64,000 bases of DNA from Halomonas sp. HL-48. GTDB lineage: Bacteria; Pseudomonadota; Gammaproteobacteria; Pseudomonadales; Halomonadaceae. Below, piece after piece: positions 63,940 to 64,000 of the stretch. The position numbers and the translations under genes are program-made. Where the stretch lies: NCBI RefSeq assembly GCF_001314875.1, contig NZ_LJZS01000002.1:124001-188000 (forward strand), written 5' to 3'. The notes beneath the pieces are model-generated. The model worked only from the letters and a program-made list of their open reading frames with translations, searched no databases and had not been told where the DNA came from. Every line of letters starts with the position of its first letter. The stretch's first letter is position 1.

Positions 63940-64000
63940 ATGACAGATTTAACAGGCAAGATCATTCAGGTACATGCCGACGATAATGTCGCCATTGTTG
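63940..64000 (+). CDS. UxaA/GarD-type sugar-acid dehydratase, N-terminal fragment
   Basis: Only 20 codons are in the window: MTDLTGKIIQVHADDNVAIV, beginning 32 bp after tctA with AGGTAA upstream. The segment matches the SAF domain that opens altronate/galactarate dehydratases (KVHDTDNVAIIV in E. coli GarD, from memory). With kdgD upstream, galactarate dehydratase is likely, but the frame runs off the edge. Confidence 0.65.
   Translation, partial: MTDLTGKIIQVHADDNVAIV

Overview
The window is a GC-rich gammaproteobacterial chromosome segment, best explained as Halomonas or a close relative in the Halomonadaceae. The strongest pointer is 52.2-55.9 kb: a four-gene set in the order substrate-binding protein, small permease, large permease, UspA protein, whose first product closely resembles the ectoine-binding TeaA of Halomonas elongata from memory. 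Gene order also echoes Pseudomonas (hup, rubredoxin reductase, ubiC, ubiA, phoB, phoR, phoU, pstBACS; engB, cytochrome c4, dsbA). No rRNA, tRNA, CRISPR array, insertion sequence or prophage is visible; this is mostly core chromosome.

Layout: 0-6.8 kb holds the 3' end of recG, a YccS-type membrane protein, HU, rubredoxin reductase and the first ubiquinone genes (ubiC, ubiA). 6.8-15.3 kb is the phosphate regulon: phoBR behind two Pho boxes, cysZ, and phoU-pstB-pstA-pstC-pstS on the minus strand with a clear Pho box between pstS and pstC. 15.3-26.2 kb is mixed housekeeping (YciA-type thioesterase, an orphan Tat-exported TRAP binding protein, PsiE-like protein, uvrD, hexR, an NSS symporter, a DUF72 protein, a 2-oxoadipate dioxygenase-like enzyme, aroQ, mscL). 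26.3-30.8 kb is hemCDXY, divergent from a 958-residue PAS-PAS-LOV-GGDEF-EAL-REC protein. 33.8-39.9 kb is argH followed by lptM-lysA-dapF-DUF484-xerC-yigB. 39.9-43.0 kb is engB, cytochrome c4, dsbA and a phosphodiesterase-family protein. 43.1-46.4 kb is a complete TakP-type TRAP system. 46.5-52.1 kb is thiD, a tandem Usp, a chalcone-isomerase-like protein, dtd, yheS and a TIGR02444 protein. 52.2-55.9 kb is teaABCD. 56.0-59.4 kb is an FKBP, a PHB-depolymerase-like esterase, SCO1 and an AEC carrier. 59.8-64.0 kb begins a sugar-acid locus: kdgD, a tripartite tricarboxylate-type transporter and the start of a UxaA/GarD-type dehydratase, in visibly more AT-rich DNA.

The least ordinary signals are in the two large intergenic gaps. 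Between phoR and cysZ (about 9.1-9.3 kb) lies a promoter-to-terminator unit with six GGA motifs, two of them in clean hairpin loops, which looks like a CsrA/RsmA-sequestering RNA. Between the AEC carrier and kdgD (59.4-59.57 kb) a near-consensus sigma70 promoter overlaps a Fur-box-like sequence and is followed by a roughly 125-nt structured transcript with a strong terminator and a stretch complementary to a Shine-Dalgarno plus ATG, the layout expected of an iron-responsive RyhB/PrrF-type small RNA. Other points worth checking are the LOV photoreceptor module in the c-di-GMP enzyme, an MscL with a C-terminal zinc-ribbon-like motif, a short PstC, and several perfect inverted repeats in promoter regions. 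All assignments are by reading motifs and remembered family sequences; no database search was run.
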